Assembly: GCF_001905345.1 (NCBI RefSeq)
Contig: NZ_LFBV01000001.1
Location: 569,321-633,320, forward strand
Source of the DNA: Streptomyces uncialis
GTDB lineage: Bacteria > Actinomycetota > Actinomycetes > Streptomycetales > Streptomycetaceae
Reading direction: 5' to 3'
Length of the DNA stretch: 64,000 nucleotides
The position numbers and the translations under genes are program-made. Under the pieces are notes generated by a model. That model had not been told where the DNA came from and did not search any database. It saw nothing but the letters and a program-made list of their open reading frames with translations. Below, piece after piece: positions 54,216 to 62,400 of this stretch. Each line of letters begins with the position of its first letter. Positions within the stretch are counted from its first letter, which is position 1.

Positions 54216-54626
54216 TCAGCTGTTGCCGGCGCCGTTGCCCGAGAGCACGGGGATGTTGTTGAGCAGGTGCGACAGCGGCTCGTCGCCCTTGACCTGCGAG
54301 GAGTTCTCCGTGCACTGCTGGTTCTGCGGGGAGGACAGGACGTTGATGTCCTGCACGGTGATCGGGATGAGGCCGATCAGGGAGCCCGCGTTGACCTTGG
54401 CCGGCAGGCCGACACAGGGCTTGTTCAGGGAGCCCTGGACGAGCGCGAACTGCGGGCTCATGTCCCCGTGGGTGGCGGAGTTGCCGTACGCCTGGGCGGC
54501 GCCGTTGCCGTTGACGGTGGTGACGCCACCGTCGTTGCCGATCGCCATCGCGGGGGCGGCGGCGGCAGCGGAGGCTCCGATGACGGAGGCGGAGATGGCA
54601 GCGGCGGCCATGACCTTCTTGATCAC
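54216..54626 (-). CDS. rdl: Rodlin 2
   Basis: 136 residues, very similar to rodlin 1 over the mature part; differences are few (for example ALVQ for ALIQ, QDINV for [13 protein letters not shown] for ILDDIPIL). Signal peptide [27 protein letters not shown]. Two cysteines, in NKPC and NQQC, are kept. GTG is chosen for the GAAAGGGA site upstream; an internal ATG is five codons on. It would polymerise with other rodlins and chaplins at the hyphal surface. Same orientation as rodlin 1, with its own promoter and terminator. Confidence 0.95.
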   Translation of the reverse strand: MIKKVMAAAAISASVIGASAAAAAPAMAIGNDGGVTTVNGNGAAQAYGNSATHGDMSPQFALVQGSLNKPCVGLPAKVNAGSLIGLIPITVQDINVLSSPQNQQCTENSSQVKGDEPLSHLLNNIPVLSGNGAGNS

Positions 54627-54715
54627 GAGGTGTCCCTTTCGTGCTTCACGTGGTTCTGCGGGGTGCTCTTCCATCGCCGGTCCTGTGGCGCTCTGCCCGT
54701 CCCGGAGCGTTCTGC

Positions 54716-54743
54716 CCAACTACCCCCGCAGGTCTTGGTTGCT
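54716..54743 (-). promoter_or_regulatory. Rodlin 2 promoter, BldN-like
   Basis: AGCAAC-N16-AGTTGG on the minus strand, matching the rodlin 1 and 3 promoters at most positions. The leader would be about 80 nt. Confidence 0.5.
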
Positions 54744-54761
54744 GCCGTTCACTCCGATGGG

Positions 54762-55313
54762 CTAAGCAGAATCGATGACGGGGGCGCCCGTGGCGGTGGT
54801 CGCGCCCCTGTCGAGCCTCGCGGGCCGGTTGGGGCGCCGGTGCAGATGAAGAAACGCCAGCCGTGTCACCGTGTCCCGCCGGGGCCCCGCGGTCCCGGCC
54901 GTCCGCCCGCCCGCACCGGACTCGGGGTCCGACACCAGCTCCGCGTCGTCGGCGGCGATCCACCAGGACAGCCGCCCCACGGCGGTGTCGACATGGACGG
55001 TCCGGCGGCCCGCCGGATCGGGGGCGCTGACGCACCCGGCGTGCAGCCGTGACACGTACGCGATGAGCGCGGCCCGTTCCTTGTGCAGCTCGTCCAGTTC
55101 CCCGTGGACGGTCGCGAGCCGGTCCACGAGCCGCAGCTCGCGCTCGGACCACACGCGCTCGGTCCGCGCGGCGCGCGTGGCGCGCTGACGGCGCGCCGGT
55201 CGCTCGGTACGCGCGGTGGCCGCCGGGTCCTCCCCGTGGTCGCCGCGGACCCGGGGGGTCCGCCGTTCGCCGCTGCCGCCGGACTTGCCGTTCTTGGTGA
55301 TCACGCGCTTCAC
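54762..55313 (-). CDS. Hypothetical protein between rodlins
   Basis: 183 residues, basic. The centre, ERELRLVDRLATVHGELDELHKERAALIAYVSRLHAGC, is a predicted coiled helix, followed by RRTVHVDTAVGRLSWWIAADDAELV, which resembles the domain of streptomycete WDGH-type proteins but lacks the WDGH end. The first 50 residues are Arg/Gly/Thr-rich. I do not recognise a function. ATG start. It is on the same strand as rodlin 2 and overlaps its promoter region; divergent from rodlin 3. Confidence 0.6.
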   Translation of the reverse strand: MKRVITKNGKSGGSGERRTPRVRGDHGEDPAATARTERPARRQRATRAARTERVWSERELRLVDRLATVHGELDELHKERAALIAYVSRLHAGCVSAPDPAGRRTVHVDTAVGRLSWWIAADDAELVSDPESGAGGRTAGTAGPRRDTVTRLAFLHLHRRPNRPARLDRGATTATGAPVIDSA

Positions 55314-55629
55314 AGAATCCTTTCAGCGCCGGTGCGGAACGGATTTCCCCCCGGGTGCACGGGCGGAATTCCGACGGTTCCGCCGGGCTTCGACAGGTAC
55401 GGCGCCCCGAACAGAACCGGCCGAAAGGATAATCAGACGCCCATCGACCGGAGGAGATGACGCGCTGATCCCCGCATTCCGTCGTCAACCTGCCGCACCG
55501 GCCCCGGAAGCCCGATCCGTTGCGCCGCACGGGTTGGGCGAGCCGACCGGGTGAAGACCCGAAACCAAACCGGCTCAGGGGAGTTGTCCAGCAAGCATCA
55601 GTAACTTGTTCAGAAAAGGAACACCGGAA
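55314..55629. other. Rodlin 3 upstream region
   Basis: About 315 bp with the BldN-like promoter at 55560-55587 and the AAAGGAA ribosome binding site of rodlin 3. No other gene is seen. Confidence 0.6.
55560..55587 (+). promoter_or_regulatory. Rodlin 3 promoter, BldN-like
   Basis: CGAAAC-N16-AGTTGT, in the same place and spacing as at the other two rodlins. Leader about 36 nt. Confidence 0.55.
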
Positions 55630-56040
55630 ATGCTCAAGAAGGTCATGGCCGCCGCCGGCGTCGCCGCCTCCGTGGTGGGCGTCGCCGCTGCCGCCGCCGC
55701 TCCCGCGATGGCTATCGGCAACGACGGTGGCGTCACCACCGTCAACGGCAACGGTTCCACCCAGGCGTACGGCAACTCCAAGACGCACGGCGATCTGAGC
55801 CCGCAGTTCTCGCTCGTCCAGGGCACGCTGAACAAGCCGTGCCTCGGCGTCCCCCTGAAGGCGAACGTCGGCTCCCTGATCGGGCTCATCCCGATCACGG
55901 TGCAGGACGTCAACGTCCTGTCCTCCCCGCAGAACCAGCAGTGCACGGAGAACTCGTCGCAGGTCAAGGGCGACGAGCCGCTGTCGCACATCCTCGACGA
56001 CATCCCGGTCCTCTCGGGCAACGGCGTCGGCAACAACTGA
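55630..56040 (+). CDS. rdl: Rodlin 3
   Basis: 136 residues. Signal peptide [27 protein letters not shown], then [103 protein letters not shown]. It is the most divergent of the three ([19 protein letters not shown]). ATG with AAAGGAA eleven bases upstream. Transcribed away from rodlins 1 and 2 and toward the chaplins. Rodlet assembly role as for the family. Confidence 0.95.
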   Translation: MLKKVMAAAGVAASVVGVAAAAAAPAMAIGNDGGVTTVNGNGSTQAYGNSKTHGDLSPQFSLVQGTLNKPCLGVPLKANVGSLIGLIPITVQDVNVLSSPQNQQCTENSSQVKGDEPLSHILDDIPVLSGNGVGNN

Positions 56041-56066
56041 CGTCACCCCGGCCCCAGGCCGGACCC

Positions 56067-56128
56067 GGGCCGTACGGCTCCGCTCCGTCCGTGCGACACG
56101 TCGCACGGACGCGGCAGCCGTACGGCCC
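56067..56128 (+). terminator. Rodlin 3 terminator, two-part hairpin
   Basis: The outer 13-bp stem GGGCCGTACGGCT/AGCCGTACGGCCC encloses an inner 11-bp stem GTCCGTGCGAC/GTCGCACGGAC. It separates rodlin 3 from the chaplin gene. Confidence 0.85.
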
Positions 56129-56465
56129 GTCCGGGAGAGCCCCGGGCGTTCCCGGACGGATTCCGTCCGGCGCCCCGTTCTCCCCGCTCCTCCCGTTCCT
56201 CCTGCTCGGGCTGATCCCTTTCCGCCGGATGGTGTTCCGTTCGCCGCTTCCGGTGTTTCCCGTGCTGTCCGGATGCCTTCGGCGGACCGAGTGGTCCGTG
56301 TCTTTCAGGTTGTTCGGGTGAATACCGAAAAAGCCCACGGATCGCGGGTTTCCTCGTCCGCCCGTGGTCGTTTGTCAATCAGCCGGTCATGGTGCGGGTC
56401 ATCGATATGGACCCGCTCGGTTCCGCCGACATCCCAGACCTGACCGCAGAGAGAGGGAAAATCTC

Positions 56466-56699
56466 GTGAAGCTCAAGAAGACGGCGGCCGCTGCCGCCGG
56501 AGTGATCCTGGCCATGGGTATCGCCGCCCCGGCGGTCGCCGACGCGGGCGCCACAGGTGCCGCCATCGGTTCGCCGGGCGTCCTGTCCGGCAATGTGGTC
56601 CAGGTCCCGATCCACATCCCGGTCAACGTCTGTGGCAACAGCATCAACATCATCGCGCTGCTGAACCCCAGCTTCGGCAACGTCTGCGTCAACAGCTGA
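56466..56699 (+). CDS. chp: Short chaplin
   Basis: 77 residues. Signal peptide KLKKTAAAAAGVILAMGIAAPAVA, cleaved near A-V-A-D. The single chaplin domain is GATGAAIGSPGVLSGNVVQVPIHIPVNVCGNSINIIALLNPSFGNVCVNS with the conserved Cys pair. Chaplins self-assemble into amyloid fibrils that lower surface tension and coat aerial hyphae. GTG with GAGAGAGGGA upstream. It lies between rodlin 3 and the long chaplin, all on the plus strand. Confidence 0.97.
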   Translation: MKLKKTAAAAAGVILAMGIAAPAVADAGATGAAIGSPGVLSGNVVQVPIHIPVNVCGNSINIIALLNPSFGNVCVNS

Positions 56700-56861
56700 C
56701 GCTCCGACGCATCGGGCCGCCTCCACGGCCGCGTCACCGTCGGCTCCCGGAACCGTCCCCCGACGGTCCCGGGGCCGACGCCCCGCGCCTCCCGCGCACG
56801 CTTTCCCCCCCACCCCCGCACGGCGAACCCCCACCGTCCACAGCGAACAGGAGACCCCTCC

Positions 56862-57974
56862 ATGCGACAGGCCCTCAGCAAGGGCATGCTCACGGCCGCG
56901 GCCGCGACGAGCATCCTGTCCCTGCCAGGAGGTCACGCGTTCGCCGCGGACGCGGACGCCGCGGCGGTCGGCTCGCCCGGTGTGCTCTCCGGGAACACCG
57001 TCTCCGCCCCCATCACGGTGCCGGTGAACGTGAGCGGCAACAGCGTGAACGGCGTCTCCGCGCTGAACCCCACCTTCGGGAACACCGCGGTCAACGAGAC
57101 CGGCGGCACCTCCCGCGGCGGCCCCCACCCCGGCGCCGTGAGCCACCGGCCCGGTTCCCCCCACGACCCGTACGCGGCCCCGGCGCCCGCCAAGCACGCG
57201 GCCCCCGGCGGCTCCGCGCGCCCCGGCGCCCCCGCGAAGACGGACACGGCCAGGACAGGTACGACCGCGATGTCCAGCACCTCCGCGAAGAAGGACGCCC
57301 CCGCGCGGCCCGGCGGCCCGGCGAAGCACGCGGCGCCCGCCTCCTCCGGACACCAGGCCCCGGCCGCCAAGGCCGGCGGACCCGCGAAGCGGACGGCCTC
57401 CGGCCGGCACGCGGCGCCCGCACGGCCCCTTGAGCCGGTCACCCAGGGACGGGGGGCCACCGGGCGCTCCGGCAAGCACGCGAAGCCCGGCCAGGACACG
57501 CTCGGCGGCGGCAGCGCCGCCCGCGGCGCGGCGGTGGGCTCACCCGGGGTGCTCGCCGGGAACCTGGGCCAGGTGCCCCTCAGCGTCCCCGTCAACCTCT
57601 GCGGCAACACGGTGAACGTGATCGCGCTGCTGAACCCCGCGTTCGGCACGTTCTGCGGCAACTCGGCGAAGCCCGTACGGCCCGTGACGCCGGTGACCCC
57701 GGTGACGCCGCCCGTGGTGACGCCGCCCCGGGTCACCGTCCCGCCGCGTGAGCACACCCGGGTGGTGCCGCCGCGGCCCTCGCCCGAGCGGCCGGCCGTC
57801 CGGGTGCCCGGACAGGTCCCCCCGGCGCACGCGGTGCAGACGACGCCCGGCAGGGCCGTCCTCGCCGACACCGGCGCGGGCGCCGGGACCATGGGCGCGG
57901 CGGCGGCCTCCCTCGCGCTGCTCGTCGGCGGCGGGGTGCTGTACCGCCGCGCGACGCTCGCCGCCCGCCGCTGA
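56862..57974 (+). CDS. chp: Long chaplin with sortase signal
   Basis: 370 residues. Signal peptide up to about residue 28 (LPGGHAFA), a first chaplin domain (VGSPGVLSGNTVSAPITVPVNVSGNSVNGVSALNPTFGNTAVN), a Pro/Ala/Lys-rich linker of about 150 residues, a second chaplin domain (VGSPGVLAGNLGQVPLSVPVNLCGNTVNVIALLNPAFGTFCGN), and a C-terminal LADTG sortase motif near 335 with a membrane helix and basic tail. Sortase would anchor it to the wall. The first domain has Ser and Ala where the Cys pair should be, so it cannot form the usual disulfide. ATG with AGGAGA upstream. Confidence 0.95.
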   Translation: MRQALSKGMLTAAAATSILSLPGGHAFAADADAAAVGSPGVLSGNTVSAPITVPVNVSGNSVNGVSALNPTFGNTAVNETGGTSRGGPHPGAVSHRPGSPHDPYAAPAPAKHAAPGGSARPGAPAKTDTARTGTTAMSSTSAKKDAPARPGGPAKHAAPASSGHQAPAAKAGGPAKRTASGRHAAPARPLEPVTQGRGATGRSGKHAKPGQDTLGGGSAARGAAVGSPGVLAGNLGQVPLSVPVNLCGNTVNVIALLNPAFGTFCGNSAKPVRPVTPVTPVTPPVVTPPRVTVPPREHTRVVPPRPSPERPAVRVPGQVPPAHAVQTTPGRAVLADTGAGAGTMGAAAASLALLVGGGVLYRRATLAARR

Positions 57975-58007
57975 CACGGCACCACTCGCCCCGCACCGCT
58001 GTGCCCC

Positions 58008-58036
58008 AGGGCCCCGGCCGTTCCGGTCGGGGCCCT
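58008..58036 (+). terminator. Long chaplin terminator
   Basis: AGGGCCCCGGCCG-TTC-CGGTCGGGGCCCT, 13-bp stem with one G-T wobble, about 35 bp after the stop. Confidence 0.75.
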
Positions 58037-58093
58037 CGGCGTGCCCCGGTACGGCCGGGCCGCCGGGGGCGCGGTCGCCCGCGCCCCCGGGGA

Positions 58094-59362
58094 TCAGGGG
58101 GTGCGGGCCCGGTCGGGGGCGGGGGACGCGGGGGACGGCAGCCGCGGGGGGCGGACGGGGGTGCGGGACTGGTGGCGGACATGGCGCCGGACACCCCGTA
58201 CGAGACGGCCCGCGGTGTACGACGCGCCGTGCACGAACCGCATCGCGGGACCGAACCCCGAGGCCGTGACCAGCCCCGCCAGGAACAGCCCCGGCCAGGA
58301 CGACTCGAAGTCCCGTCCCACGTCCGGCGAACCGTCCGCGAGCGGCATCAGGGACGCCCGCAGATCGGGGGAGAGCATCCGCAGCCGGTCCCGGCCGGCC
58401 CGGAACCCCGTCGCGGCGATCACATGGTCGGTGAGCAGCGGCACCGGCGCCCCGGCCGGTCCCCGCACCTCCAGCCGCACCCGTCCGTCCCGGACGCCCG
58501 CGCGCACCGCCTCGTGCCCGGGGAGGACCTCGACGGACGGCTCGAACCGGTCGCGCAGCCACCACGCCCCGGCGGGACCGAGCGCGGTCGCCGCGATCCG
58601 GGTCCGGCCGCTCTCGGGCAGACGGCGGAACGCGCCGGGCAGCTCCGCGTAGCACCAGTTGCGCCAGCCGCAGCCGAGCCCGCTGTGCGGGGCGCGGACG
58701 GAGTCCCACCAGGGGCGCCGCCAGGCGGGCGGCAGACCGTTCCAGTTGAGGGTGTGGGAGCGGGCCAGGACGCGGACCCGGGTGCCCTGCTCGGCGAGCA
58801 GCGCCGCCGTCTCCAGGGCGGCCTGGCCCGCGCCGATCACCGTGACATCCGCGTCCCGGAACCGGGTCAGGTCGCCGTGGTGGCTGCTGTGGGTGACGTA
58901 CTCGGGGCCGAGGCCGCGCAGCGGGCCGGGGATGTCGACGAACGGCAGTACGCCGACGGCCAGGGCCACGGACCGGGAGTGGAACGGCTCGCCGTCCTCC
59001 GTGAGCGCGCGAAAGCCGCCCGTGCAGGTGTCGACGGTACGGATCATCCGCTCGTCCACCCGGGGCACCGCGCGCTCCGCGAACCACAGCCCGTACTCGG
59101 CGAACGTCCGTACCGGCAGCGGTACGGCGTGCTCGGTCGGTACGCCGCGTTCGGCGCCGTACGCGTCGAGACCGTAGCGGCGCCCGGGGTCGGAGAGGTG
59201 CGAGGCCCAGGGCTCGGACTTGAGGAACATCCCCTCGGGCATATGGTCGCGCCACGCGGCCATCGGGCGGCCGAAGACCCGGACGTCCAGCCCGGCCGCC
59301 GCCGCGTGTGCCGCGATCGACAGGCCGTAGGGGCCCGCTCCCACCACCAACAGGTCGTACAT
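58094..59362 (-). CDS. FAD-dependent oxidoreductase / monooxygenase-like
   Basis: 422 residues. The N-terminal FAD motif is LLVVGAGPYGLSIAAHAA; a second Rossmann motif, ADVTVIGAGQAALETAALLAEQG, binds NAD(P)H. HSSHHGDLTRFRDADV and VIAATGFRAG support the SidA/IucD/flavin-monooxygenase-like two-domain group. It may oxidise an N or C atom of a small substrate; none can be inferred. Its ATG overlaps the ATP-grasp stop by one base (TGATG), so the two are co-translated. The tail (SRTPVRPPRLPSPASPAPDR) is disordered. Convergent with the long chaplin gene. Confidence 0.85.
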   Translation of the reverse strand: MYDLLVVGAGPYGLSIAAHAAAAGLDVRVFGRPMAAWRDHMPEGMFLKSEPWASHLSDPGRRYGLDAYGAERGVPTEHAVPLPVRTFAEYGLWFAERAVPRVDERMIRTVDTCTGGFRALTEDGEPFHSRSVALAVGVLPFVDIPGPLRGLGPEYVTHSSHHGDLTRFRDADVTVIGAGQAALETAALLAEQGTRVRVLARSHTLNWNGLPPAWRRPWWDSVRAPHSGLGCGWRNWCYAELPGAFRRLPESGRTRIAATALGPAGAWWLRDRFEPSVEVLPGHEAVRAGVRDGRVRLEVRGPAGAPVPLLTDHVIAATGFRAGRDRLRMLSPDLRASLMPLADGSPDVGRDFESSWPGLFLAGLVTASGFGPAMRFVHGASYTAGRLVRGVRRHVRHQSRTPVRPPRLPSPASPAPDRARTP

Positions 59363-60654
59363 CAGCAGCTGCTCGCTTTCGTGTCATGAGGGTTGCCGCG
59401 CAGGTCGGCGGGGTGGGCGGCGCACGGGTCGGGGCCCCGGGCGGGGCGGTGCGCGGTGCGGCGGGGGGTCAGCCGGTCGCGTAGGCGTGCGGTGAGGCGG
59501 CGGACCGCGTGCCGGGTCCACAGCCGGGCCATGACCCGGCCCGGCACCGGGTCGTCGGCGGCGTACCACGCGAGTTCGGCGCCGTCTCCCCGGGTCAGGG
59601 CGGCCAGGGCGGTGAGCGGCGCGTAGTTCTCGACGACATAGCGGCGGCCCGGCAGCGGGGCCGGGCCGGGCAGTGGACGGTGGGTCAGGTCCAGATGCAG
59701 GGCGCGCACCACGTCGAGGCCCTGGCCGTCCGTGAAGAGCCGGAACTGGGCGCCGGGCCGGGGGTTGAAGTCGAGGAGGTGGTACGTGTCGGTGGCCGGG
59801 TCCAGCCGGAAGTCGAGGTCGAGGACCCCCCGGTAGCCGAGTACCCGGACCAGCGACTGGGCGGTGGCGTGCAGCCGGGGGTTGGGCACCCAGCGGCCGA
59901 CGGCGGTGAGTCCCGCGCCCGGCGGCCACGCGCGCTGCTTCCAGCCGGAGCCGCCGCCGAGCACGGCCCCGGTGCGGTCGGCGTACCCGTGGAAGAACCA
60001 GTCGCGGCGCGGGCCGGGCGCGAGGTACGCCTGGAGGAGCAGCGGACTGCCCGCCTCGGCCGTGCGGCGGTACAGGGCCTCCGCCTCGGCGGCGGAGCGC
60101 ACCAGGACGGTGGAGCGCAGTCCGGTGCCGGTGGGCACCAGCCAGGGGCGGCTCCATTTGGCGACCACCGGCGCCCCGAGCTGCCACACCGCGGCGGCGG
60201 CCTGCGCGGGGCTCTCGGGGACCAGCGTCACCGGATGGGGGATGTCGAGGGCGCGGCACACCTCCGCCAGTTCACCCTTGTCGGCGACCCGCTCGGGCAG
60301 CGCGCCGGGCTGGCTGGGCAGCAGGTACAGCTCGGTCAGGTCCCGGTAGAGACGGCTCACCGCGATGGCGCCCGCGTCGTCCATGGGGACCAGGACGGCC
60401 GGGCGGGCGACCCGGGCGGCGACCCGCCGCAGCACGGCGGCGACCGCGGACAGGTTCGCGCCGGGCGGGGGCGGAAGGTGCATCCGGCACAGATAGCGGG
60501 AGCGCGGCACCGGGCTCGCCGCGGATTCCGCGACGACGTGCACCTCCACCCCGCCGCGCCCGAGGGACCGTACCGCGCCGAGCGTGCCGTGGTGGAAGGG
60601 GTTGCGGTCGATCCGGAGGAGTACGGCGGGAACGCTCGGGTCCAGTATCGACAC
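59362..60654 (-). CDS. ATP-grasp carboxylate-amine ligase-like protein
   Basis: 430 residues. N-terminal Rossmann-like part SILDPSVPAVLLRIDRNPFHHGTLGAVRSLGRGGVEVHVV, then the ATP-grasp fold: ERVADKGELAEVCRALDIPHPVTLVPESP, LGAPVVAKWSRPWLVP, LLLQAYLAPGPRRDWFFHGYAD, and the metal site LDLDFRLDPATDTYHLLDFNPRPGAQFRLF. It probably joins a carboxylate to an amine through an acyl phosphate. GTG with a GGAGGAAA site is chosen over an upstream GTG. Co-translated with the FAD enzyme; likely acts on the same metabolite, unknown here. Confidence 0.88.
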   Translation of the reverse strand: MSILDPSVPAVLLRIDRNPFHHGTLGAVRSLGRGGVEVHVVAESAASPVPRSRYLCRMHLPPPPGANLSAVAAVLRRVAARVARPAVLVPMDDAGAIAVSRLYRDLTELYLLPSQPGALPERVADKGELAEVCRALDIPHPVTLVPESPAQAAAAVWQLGAPVVAKWSRPWLVPTGTGLRSTVLVRSAAEAEALYRRTAEAGSPLLLQAYLAPGPRRDWFFHGYADRTGAVLGGGSGWKQRAWPPGAGLTAVGRWVPNPRLHATAQSLVRVLGYRGVLDLDFRLDPATDTYHLLDFNPRPGAQFRLFTDGQGLDVVRALHLDLTHRPLPGPAPLPGRRYVVENYAPLTALAALTRGDGAELAWYAADDPVPGRVMARLWTRHAVRRLTARLRDRLTPRRTAHRPARGPDPCAAHPADLRGNPHDTKASSC

Positions 60655-60806
60655 GGTGATTTCCTCCAGATTCACTCGCCCAAGTGGGCGGATGGGCGCC
60701 CGTGCCGGATTGAAATCCCGTTCGGCGCAATAGGAATACTTATGACTCGGTGTCAACAGACAGGGTCGGGAGTACGGAAACGGAATACGTCCCCAGGAGC
60801 AGCGGA

Positions 60807-62336
60807 ATGGCTCATCAGCAACGCCGGATAGTCCACCGACGACTTCTCTCCCTCGCGGCGGGAGCCGTCGTCTCGGCCACCCTCGTGTCAGGTACGGCGT
60901 ACGCGGCCGGGACCGGCGCGGTCCGGGCCCCGGAACCCTCCGCACCGGCGGCGGGATCCGCCGACCCGGGCCCGGCGGACCCGGGGACCACGGACCCCGG
61001 GGTGACCGATCCGACCGCCGCCGACCCGACGGCACCCGATCCCGCGCCGCCCGGCCCGGGGTCCGCCGACCCCGCCGCGCCGCCGTCGGCGCCCGCGTCC
61101 ACCGCGTCCGGGCGGCCGCCCTTCGGGGCCTATCTGGACTACGGGCCGCGCGGGGTGGAGCGGATGGCGGAGCTCAGCGAGTGGCTGGGGGGCGCGGAGC
61201 TGAAGGTCGGTCACACCTATCTGCCCGGCGACTCCTGGGCCGGTATCGAGGGCCAGGTCGACTTCCTGGCCAACTGGGCGGGCTGGCGGAACGCCCAGCG
61301 CGACCGGATGTTCGTCCTCAACGTCCCGATGTCGGACCGCAACGAGCAGGGCATCCGGGACTCCCAGGTCCGCGCCGATCTGCGCAGGGGCGCGGCGGGC
61401 GCGTTCGACCGGCACTTCAGGGAGCTGGGGGAGCGGCTGGTCGGTCTGCGGCTCCAGGACACCGTGGTGGTCCTCGGCTGGGAGATGAACGGGACGACGT
61501 ACGGGCATCGCTGTGCGCCGGACCCGGAGTCGTGGAAGCAGTACTGGAACAGGGTCGTCACCACCATGCGCTCGGTGCCGGGTCAGAAGTTCCGTTTCGA
61601 TTTCACGCCGAGTCGCGGGAAGGACGCCATCGCCTGGACGGAGTGCTATCCGGGTGACGACACCGTCGACATCATCGGAATGGACTCGTACGACCAGCCG
61701 CGGGGCATCACCTTCGACGAACAGGTGAGTGAGCCGTACGGGCTTCAGCATCATGTGGACTTCGCGAAAGCCCACGGCAAGGATATTTCCTTTCCCGAGT
61801 GGGGGCTGTTCCGCAACGGCGACAACGCGGAATACATGCGGCGCATGATCGGGTGGATCGACCGTCAGCGGCCGGTTTACCACACGATCACCGACTACTG
61901 CCCGCACGGTGTGTGGCAGTGCGACGACAACCCGCGCTCGGCTGCCGTGTACCGCGAACTCCTGTCCGGTACGGCGTCCCCCACGGAGCCGACGGAACCG
62001 ACGGAGCCGACCGAGCCGACGGAACCCACTGAGCCCACCGAGCCCACGGAACCGACCGAGCCGACGGAGCCGTCCGACTGCACGCCGCTGGACCTCGGTC
62101 CGTGGATCGGGCAGTGGCTCACCGAGGAGGTCTGCGTCCCGGGCGTCCCGGAGCCGCCGGCGTACCCGGGTGAGGAGCCCCAGTGGCCGGACTGGGCCGA
62201 CCCCGGTGAGTGGACCGACTGGAGCGAGTGGACCGATTGGAGCGACTGGAGCGAGTGGGCCGACCGGGCCGGTTCCGGTCCGGACGCGCCGGGCGCGCTG
62301 TCCGGCGCCCCGGCCGGGCCCTCGCGCGGCGCGTAG
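60807..62336 (+). CDS. Secreted GH26-like glycoside hydrolase
   Basis: 509 residues. Signal peptide (RIVHRRLLSLAAGAVVSATLVSGTAYA), a Pro/Asp/Ala-rich linker, then the catalytic domain from FGAYLDYGPRGVERM. GWEMNGTTYGH holds a likely acid/base Glu at about 226 and SFPEWGLF a likely nucleophile at about 331, as in GH26 mannanases. After it come nine or so TEP repeats, a domain with CTPLDLGPWIGQWLTEEVC, and a Trp-rich tail (EWTDWSEWTDWSDWSEW). It would cleave an extracellular polysaccharide. ATG with AGGAGC upstream. Divergent from the ATP-grasp gene. Confidence 0.88.
   Translation: MAHQQRRIVHRRLLSLAAGAVVSATLVSGTAYAAGTGAVRAPEPSAPAAGSADPGPADPGTTDPGVTDPTAADPTAPDPAPPGPGSADPAAPPSAPASTASGRPPFGAYLDYGPRGVERMAELSEWLGGAELKVGHTYLPGDSWAGIEGQVDFLANWAGWRNAQRDRMFVLNVPMSDRNEQGIRDSQVRADLRRGAAGAFDRHFRELGERLVGLRLQDTVVVLGWEMNGTTYGHRCAPDPESWKQYWNRVVTTMRSVPGQKFRFDFTPSRGKDAIAWTECYPGDDTVDIIGMDSYDQPRGITFDEQVSEPYGLQHHVDFAKAHGKDISFPEWGLFRNGDNAEYMRRMIGWIDRQRPVYHTITDYCPHGVWQCDDNPRSAAVYRELLSGTASPTEPTEPTEPTEPTEPTEPTEPTEPTEPTEPSDCTPLDLGPWIGQWLTEEVCVPGVPEPPAYPGEEPQWPDWADPGEWTDWSEWTDWSDWSEWADRAGSGPDAPGALSGAPAGPSRGA
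61980..62072 (+). repeat. Tandem nine-base ACGGAGCCG-type repeats
   Basis: Ten or so imperfect copies encoding Thr-Glu-Pro within the GH26-like gene linker. Confidence 0.9.
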
Positions 62337-62360
62337 CGCGGGCGCCCGGCGCACCCACCG

Positions 62361-62400
62361 GACGGCGGTGGCGGACCTCTCAAGGCCCGCCACCGCCGTC
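62361..62400. terminator. Bidirectional terminator
   Basis: GACGGCGGTGGCGG / CCGCCACCGCCGTC, perfect 14-bp stem with a 12-base loop between convergent stops. It overlaps the last codons of the FemAB-like gene. Confidence 0.85.
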
